64,000 nucleotides of DNA from Chaetorhynchus papuensis (taxonomy: Eukaryota > Chordata > Aves > Passeriformes > Rhipiduridae), in the NCBI GenBank assembly GCA_013396525.1, contig VWYX01000290.1:170185-234184 (forward strand), given 5' to 3'. Position 1 is the stretch's first letter. The number at the start of each line of letters is the position of its first letter. The notes below the pieces were generated by a model. That model made no database searches. It had not been told where the DNA came from and saw nothing but the letters and a program-made list of their open reading frames with translations. Shown here in pieces: positions 57,476 to 64,000 of the stretch. A program made the position numbers and the translations under genes.

Positions 57476-60400
57476 CCTATACCAGTGGATGGGCTTTTGC
57501 ATTCTATATTCTGGCTTATGGGATAAACAAGTATAATTTGGATTTTTTCTTCTGCCTAAGGCTATAGCTCATATCCCCGAGAGTTACAAACACAGATGTT
57601 CATCATACCATTCACTGACATAGACTAGATGTTAGCACCCAATGCACAAACAGATGGTGTGATGGAGTAAAAGAGCACCTGAAAGTTAGTTTGTAGGCAT
57701 GACCTGATGAAATTAGTAAATCTAATGGCAATGAAAAGGCAAAAACAACACTGCAGTTCATAAAGTACAAATTCTGTAACTCACAACAAAGCACTGGAGA
57801 AGAGCAATTGTGAAACAGGTACACTCCTCACACAGCCTTTAATGCCTGGCTGCTTGCGACAAGGAGAGTGCTGAACGTCTGGGTACAGGGTAATGAGGGT
57901 TAAAGGTGAACAGAGGCTCTCATAGCTACAACTTATGGCAAGGGTTAATGCAGCAAAGAGGGTGGGATACATACAGGAGTTAGCTGTTACCATCGAACAG
58001 AGGCTTCTGATGACTTGTCATAAATATATACCTTTGCAGTTATGTAAACAGATACTATGCATGTATTATAAAAGCAAGGAACAATTAATTTGCAGATACA
58101 AAAAATTCTCACAAGATCTAGCTGCCAGGAATTTACCAGGACTGCTTTCTAACAAGCAGGATGAAAACTGAATTCATGTCGCCATTAGGCCTTTGCACAG
58201 GATGAGGTTAATGGAAGGGGTGAATGAGTTTCTAAGAGTATTTTTAGTTTCAGCTGAGCAGTGGTAGCGAGGTGATGACTTTCACTTGCACCTATTTCCT
58301 AGAGCAAGGCAGTTCAGCTCAACACTTAGAGAGGAAGCAGGAATCATGGCTGGAGAAAGACAAACTTTCAGGGCTTTCTTAATAATAATAAAGCTGTTAC
58401 TATAGTCTGAAATGAAAAAAAAAAAAAATCATGGCAATGTTGTATTTTGTAAGAACACCTCAACAGATTGCATGGGGATAGGAGGAGGCAGGAGAGATGC
58501 ACACTCCTCCAGATGGAGAAACCTGCACCTTGCCAGAGCAGTATTTCCTGAGTGTGACATGTTTGTTGCTGTGCCAGGAGACTGTTTTAGATTAAACTGC
58601 TGGGTGAAACAACAGAACGGTAAAAATCTGAGTTTAGTTTGGATAAGCACACAGATTTCAAAACATAATTTGAGCTGTTCTGACTTCTCATATCTGCAAA
58701 ACTCAGGAGAGAATGGAGTCTAATGACCTTGCTGATCATTAGACATTTCCAGGAGATGCTAGAAAACCCCAGACACTCTTTTTTCATATGAAAATATTAA
58801 GACAAGTTCTTGCTCACTTTCAGTTTTGGAAAATACTAGTGGTTTGGAGTTTATCATTTTATCCTAAAACTATAATGTATTAAGCTTTTAATGGAGATAT
58901 TTGAAACTCTAGCTGGGATTTTAAAACACAGTAACTTGACTGTCAGCCTAATACATGCTGAGGTATTTACAGCTAAGATGTAAAACCAAAAAAGTTTTAA
59001 CGACCAATTTCAGAGAATTTCCTGAACGTGTCCTTATGTTGGCTATATACAGTCCCATGGTGTTCTCATTAAATGAACTGACTGAACTGGAAATTTGATT
59101 TTGAACCAAATTTTTTTTTCCTGCTTAAACTTGGAGAATTACTAGTAATATCTATGAAGAATACAAGTAAAATGTTAGTTCACTGTTTGAGTTAAAGATT
59201 ACATAGTTCTGTGTCCCTCAGAATAGGTTGTCCCATAACCTTTATATCCTATAATCTCAGTACTAATAAAACCTGGTGCAAATATTCCTTCTCCAGGCTA
59301 GTAAAACTTCTTGTTTGTAACGTATAAACTGATTCATGCTTAACTGTTAAGTCCTAAATAAATGGACTGGAGTGGTTCCTCCTTTCCTGAAGATTAAATG
59401 ATGCTCTTGTTTGAAAAGGTGATTTTACAACAAAATGAATTTGAAACAAGTAGCCTAAAATGTTTGCCAATACTTAGTGTTCCTTTTGATTTTGGTTGTT
59501 CCCCCTTTCCTCCATACACCTCTCTTAAGGTATAATGATAATGAAAAAAGTGTTTGACTTGTTTTGAAGTATGTGCACAAGACACAGCTGACCTGTAGAA
59601 TTCCTTGAGCTAGATATCTGAAATGCCTCTCTACTAACTACAGCACAAGAACACTTTGAGCAGTCACAGAAATGATTGGAATGTGAATTCCTGTTACCTG
59701 AATTCTATCAAGTTGTTAAAATTGTGTGTCTCAGTAGATGAGATTAAAAAAAAAAAAAAGAAAAGAGGAAATCTGTTGAGGCCAACAGATCTGGTTTTCC
59801 CCTAACTACAGAGGTTGGGCAACTCATCACATTAACTCTCTTTGTCATCTTGCAAAAAAACCCCTTACAATGTTCTTTCATTTTCTGTGAAATGAAACAG
59901 TAAAATTGTGCCTTGCACAACTTTCAGTTCAAAGGGGGAAATTGACAGACGTGAAATCTGAAGCAAATGAACAGGAAAAAAAATACTGAAACATCTGCAC
60001 TTGTTTAGATTTATAGTTGTATAGTTGTATAGATAAATATTTAGAGTATTTCTCTATACAACTGATAGAATGCGTGGTATTAGGAATAATGTATATTATG
60101 GAAGTACCTATGAAACTACTTGGAAATATATATAGTTTCTCACAGTTAACATACAGTACAATAAAACCTTGCAAAACTGGATCAATGCAAAGCAGCAAGT
60201 AAGATACAGGTTCATTGGGAATCTGGAGGCATTCACTTAATATCAAATGACAGGTTTGGCGCAGAGAGTTTCTTTTCACATGCTACACTTAACTGCATTT
60301 AAACCCTACAGTAAAAACAGCAAACATCCCAAAATTCCAGAATCAAAAGGACCTGAATTTATAATATGCACCATCAGACCCACACAAACCAAGGAAAGTG

Positions 60401-61961
60401 TATTTGCTGCCAGTGAGGTTTTCAGTACATCACAATGCTCCTGGTCTTTTACTATATTTCCTACCATATAAAACATAAAAATCTACCTCTTTGTGCTCTA
60501 CCTAGTGTTAAATATTTGAGAGTTATTGAAAACTAGCCAATATTCCCTTTCTGTTATTAAGCAGTTATTCAGAAATAAGAGCACCTTGCTTTATGCTGGT
60601 ATGTGTATTTTTGAGAAACTTGAAGTAGTGCTGAGCTATAATGTCATTTTATTTTGAACTTAAAAATACATATTTTATTTTTCCAGTCAGAAGTTACCTT
60701 ATGATTTTCACTTCCTTTTATCAACAACCACAATTTTGATGCAACAGAATACAGAAACTATGTCTTAGCCAATTTTTCTGTCTAAGATACAGCTCTTCAG
60801 TAGGTAAGTACCTTGATAACAGTTTTGGTGGGCATTGGTTCAGTAATGCTATTCCCATAGTTCAAAAAAACCAACAAGAAAACAAAGGAGGAAGAAATAA
60901 AGGAAATTGTTCAAGTCAGTGTGGTTTGATTTGAAATTCTGTTGGTCCCATACTGAACAGGCAGTGCAGACAGCTTAACAACTTGGAGAGAGTGACAACA
61001 GAATGTCTCCAAGATTCCAGGCTACCTTGCAATAAAATGTTACCCAGTGTAAATTTGTTTCTTCGTGATTTAGGTTACTTATTTAAGGCATCTTGCTGAA
61101 ATTTTTTTCTCAGATTATTATCTAGCATGAAACAAACCAACAAACAAGTTTATCAACCTCACAGAGATTTTTGCAATAGGAAGTTGGTTTTGGAACATCT
61201 TCAGCATGAAGTGAGAAGACAGTTTGCTACCGTAAGCAGAGGGCAGCTTGAAGAAAAACAGGACTCCTGTTTGGACACTCCCCAACATAGGTGTATAATC
61301 AGGAAAACAAACAATGGAAGAGTCCGGTACTACATTCCAGTATTGGGTTGGTTTCTGTATTGTTTGCTTGTTTTTTATTTTTTCCCCAGTGTGTGAAAGA
61401 ACCTAACAAAAAGCTTCTGAGTGCAATTATATTTACAGACTAAGGCCGTGGTTAGGGTGTGTCTTCATTGTAATTATTGTGTAACATAAATATCCATCCC
61501 TGAGAAAGGAGAAGTGGGACACAAATCCAACACAGTTGATTTTTAAGTGTATGTATGCTCATATTGTGCAATCCGGTTTTACAAACTACTTCGACACCTG
61601 AGGTGAATTAAGCGGATTTTTTTCCTTTTTTTTTTTTTTTTAGATTTTTTTCATTTTCTTATAAAGAATAATGAAGAGGATCCAAAAATGGTTGCAAAAT
61701 ATATGAACTATTGAGACAGCAGGAGTCACTAAGTGTAACATGTAAGTCTGTCTGTCCATGAGGTTAGAATAGCCACTTGTGTGGTTGGGTAAAGAAAATC
61801 TGACTAAAAATTGCAGTGGGAGGCAGCTATTTACTGATTTTTAAAAAAGAGAGGGTGGGAACCGAAGGAGGGGAAGCAACAGAGTTTTTAAATGTGTGCA
61901 ACACAAACAAAACTCCACGTTAGGCATTAAAGGCAAAGTGCTGACATCCAGTGCAGGTAGT

Positions 61962-62254
61962 CTATGGGGAGCTGGCGGGGCTGATCGTGGGGCTCGAGGC
62001 GTCCGAGCGGCTGTAGTCACTGACAGAGCCTGTCCGGGAGCTGCTGCCGCTCCTCCTCTTGAGCATGCTGGGGTGGAAGTTGGCGTGGCGCCGGGCGTGC
62101 TTGGTCAGGTGGTCGCTGCGCATGAAGCGTTTCTCACACAGTGGGCAGCTGAACTTCTTCTCTCCGGTGTGAGTGCGGTAGTGCCGGGCCAGCTCATCCG
62201 AGCGAGCAAACTTCTTGTTACAACCCTGCCAGTTGCATTCGAAAGGCCGCTCAC
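61962..62254 (-). CDS. KLF13: KLF13 last coding exon (zinc fingers 2 and 3, C-terminal tail)
   Basis: Krüppel-like factor 13 is a nuclear transcription factor that binds GC and CACCC boxes and can activate or repress. The minus-strand exon reads (G)ERPFECNWQGCNKKF, ARSDELARHYRTH, TGEKKFSCPLCEKRF, MRSDHLTKHARRH, then the tail ending SDYSRSDASSPTISPASSP. Finger 2 is C-x4-C-x12-H-x3-H and finger 3 C-x2-C-x12-H-x3-H; the linker TGEKKF joins them. The tail distinguishes KLF13 from KLF9, KLF14 and KLF16. The acceptor is gctccctgcag, with the exon opening at 62254 after AG at 62256-62255. The stop is at 61962-61964. The N-terminal regulatory domain and finger 1 are in exon 1, which lies beyond the right edge; this is a partial gene in the window, not a broken one. 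Confidence 0.97.
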
Positions 62255-64000
62255 CTGCAGGGAGCAAACACGGCACGGTTAGAAGGGAGAGCTGCATCTT
62301 CCATCGGCTATTTTTTTGTGTGCAGAAGATAGAACTAAAAGGTTGGAAGCAGGGTGGATGACACTTGGCACTGACTGGATGGAGCTGGTGTGACCCTCTG
62401 CCAGAGGGGAGGCTCCTGTGGTATTCCATTAAAAAATACTGTCAGTCAAACTAGTCATATACCTTATTTGATAATTGGGTCTTCAGGGATGCTGGGCTCC
62501 TGATCCTTTCATAGATATCACATCTCATATCTCTTGTGGTCTGTTGAACTTTATGATTTAATAATATCTGTACTGAGCTTTACAGTATATTCACTTATTC
62601 CTCCAAGCTCTCCCTATGTGTCTGACTCAGTGCTGAAGTTCAGAAGGTGTGATGAAGTCTTCCTCTTCAGCTATTTAAAAAGTTACAGTAAAAATGCAAA
62701 CCAGCAATTTTGAGGCACTGGATGTGAGGCTCTCACCTTGTATTCTCCACAGCTGAGTCTGTGTTTACTGCATTTGCTACAAACTCCTACAGTTTCTCTT
62801 GCTCACTGCTTTGGGTCTCATTCTGAAGTGAGGCAGGGAGTGCTGTATTCCAGCTGGGGACAGGTGTCACCTTGAAGGTACCAGCCTTTTTTGAACAGCT
62901 AACATAAACCCCGTGAGCTGTGACACTTAAGCTTGGAGCAATGAGCAGTGAGCTCACAGAAAGAGCGCTCTGGTGACCTGGTGCAGTTCTGAGCAGATCT
63001 CAGACACGGCACAGACGTCTGGTGCTGTCGTAGGGCTGTGCTGGAGGTCTGCACTCAAGCACTGTGGTAGATGTGCAGCCTGGGAAGCTGTGCACAGGCT
63101 GCAGACAGAAGTAGCATTGTTGTTGGGTAGATGGGTATCTGGAATATATTCCCAGCTTCATCACGTGCTGCATAGCTTGGGCACCTCATATTATCTGCTT
63201 CCATCCTTGGTTTCTCCATTTGATAAAAATGAAAACATTAAATCATGAAATTTGCTGTCTACTACTTCTGCATATTGGTTTGGGTCTTACTGTCACTGAG
63301 TCTGAACATCACATATTCTTTAATTGTTATTAATTGAGAACACCTTATTCTTTTGTGAATACATAGACTTAGCATTTTTTGTAGATGTAATTTTAATAAC
63401 TTCTTACTTGCACTAATCCTAATATTTCTAATTCTGAATAGCCTGTTCAAGAGGCCCAGAGAGCTATATAAATTCTAGGCCAAAATAAGAAATAAAAGTT
63501 CTCTCCACAGTACACCAAATAGGAAATAAAGAAAGAAATTAACCTCCTGGAGAAATTCGATGCACCTTAATTAAAACTGTCTGAGAGCAAAATTGACCCC
63601 AGCAAGTCTTCAATCTAAGCAGCCAATAATCTGCTTTAAATTCACAGATTTGGCAATAACATTTATCTCCAAAATCTAGTTAGGAAGCTCCTGCTCAGAA
63701 AAATAGTTGTATAGGTTCCTTTTCTCTCTGTTCATGTGTCTCAATGAACAGACAAGCAAGTCTTTTTTAAATAGGATTTTGTTCAAGAATCGGGAGAAAG
63801 CAAGTGTCCCTGTACCTGATGTTTCCTTGATTGTTTAGGAGAAAGACCAAGGCTCATTAGAACCAATTGCTCTCAAGCACATTTGGTGGATTTCACTACA
63901 CCTATAACCACAATGGGTACTGCAGTGGTTGTATCTGTGCAGTACACACAGAGACTGTAGTACGGAGAACCATGAGCACCTCCTCCTAGGGACTGGCAAA
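62255..64000 (-). other. KLF13: 3' end of the KLF13 intron
   Basis: This is non-coding, upstream of the KLF13 last exon on the minus strand. Human KLF13 has one large intron. No repeat or other exon was recognised here. The minus-strand open frame extending from the exon to 62429 is read-through into intron. Confidence 0.75.

Larger units (their letters stand above)
56715..61961 (-). other. KLF13: Probable KLF13 3' UTR
   Basis: On the minus strand the region after the KLF13 stop (61962) is AT-rich and non-coding for about 5.2 kb, ending at a well-placed poly(A) signal (AATAAA on the minus strand, plus-strand 56733-56738). Three Pumilio-type elements TGTA(A/T)ATA read on the minus strand at 61430-61437, 59044-59051 and 58964-58971, consistent with an mRNA 3' UTR. 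The length is similar to what I recall for the mammalian KLF13 3' UTR. No transcript data exist here. Confidence 0.5.

Noticed and set aside
62255..62429. Upstream continuation of the KLF13 minus-strand open frame
   Set aside because: A clear acceptor at 62256-62255 shows it is intron read-through, and the family sequence stops matching there.

Overview
The window looks like a bird chromosome carrying two convergent genes. OTUD7A (a deubiquitinase of the OTU family, Cezanne-2) runs on the plus strand, and the 3' part of KLF13 (a Krüppel-like zinc-finger transcription factor) lies on the minus strand at the right edge. The avian assignment rests on three points. The only recognisable transposons are CR1 LINEs, whose 3' ends carry the ATTCTRTG-type octamer instead of poly(A). 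Repeats are sparse and the introns compact. The OTUD7A–KLF13 tail-to-tail arrangement matches what I recall of human 15q13.3. I cannot name the species.

Layout. 1-260: a GC-rich edge with a 58-bp tandem repeat, possibly the end of a CpG island. 261-7617: presumed upstream or first-intron sequence of OTUD7A, with a cluster of CR1 fragments (4.45-5.97 kb) and one candidate 5' exon (6233-6327). 7618-40274: eleven OTUD7A coding exons reconstructed by splice sites and reading frame. Their coding parts sum to 2739 nt, exactly 913 codons including the stop, giving a 912-residue protein with an N-terminal UBA-like region, an intact OTU catalytic core (Asp186, Cys189, His353) and a C-terminal A20 zinc finger (Cys875, 880, 892, 895). 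A CpG island with a CTCF-like motif sits inside intron 8 (about 35.2-35.5 kb). 40275 to about 49.3 kb: AT-rich, with several poly(A) signals, probably a long OTUD7A 3' UTR. About 49.3-56.7 kb: intergenic, with no gene recognised. About 56.7-61.96 kb: the probable KLF13 3' UTR (minus). 61962-62254: the last coding exon of KLF13 (zinc fingers 2 and 3 and the C-terminal tail). 62255-64000: the 3' end of the KLF13 intron; exon 1 is outside the window.

The two genes are unrelated in mechanism: OTUD7A trims ubiquitin chains and KLF13 binds GC/CACCC boxes. They are neighbours by conserved synteny and share only a 3'-to-3' interval. I found no previously undescribed biological system. The most interesting observations are gene-structural: a NAGNAG tandem acceptor at the last OTUD7A exon, a possible N-terminal extension through an upstream exon, the intragenic CpG island with its CTCF-like site, and a composite CR1 insertion with two successive 3' termini.
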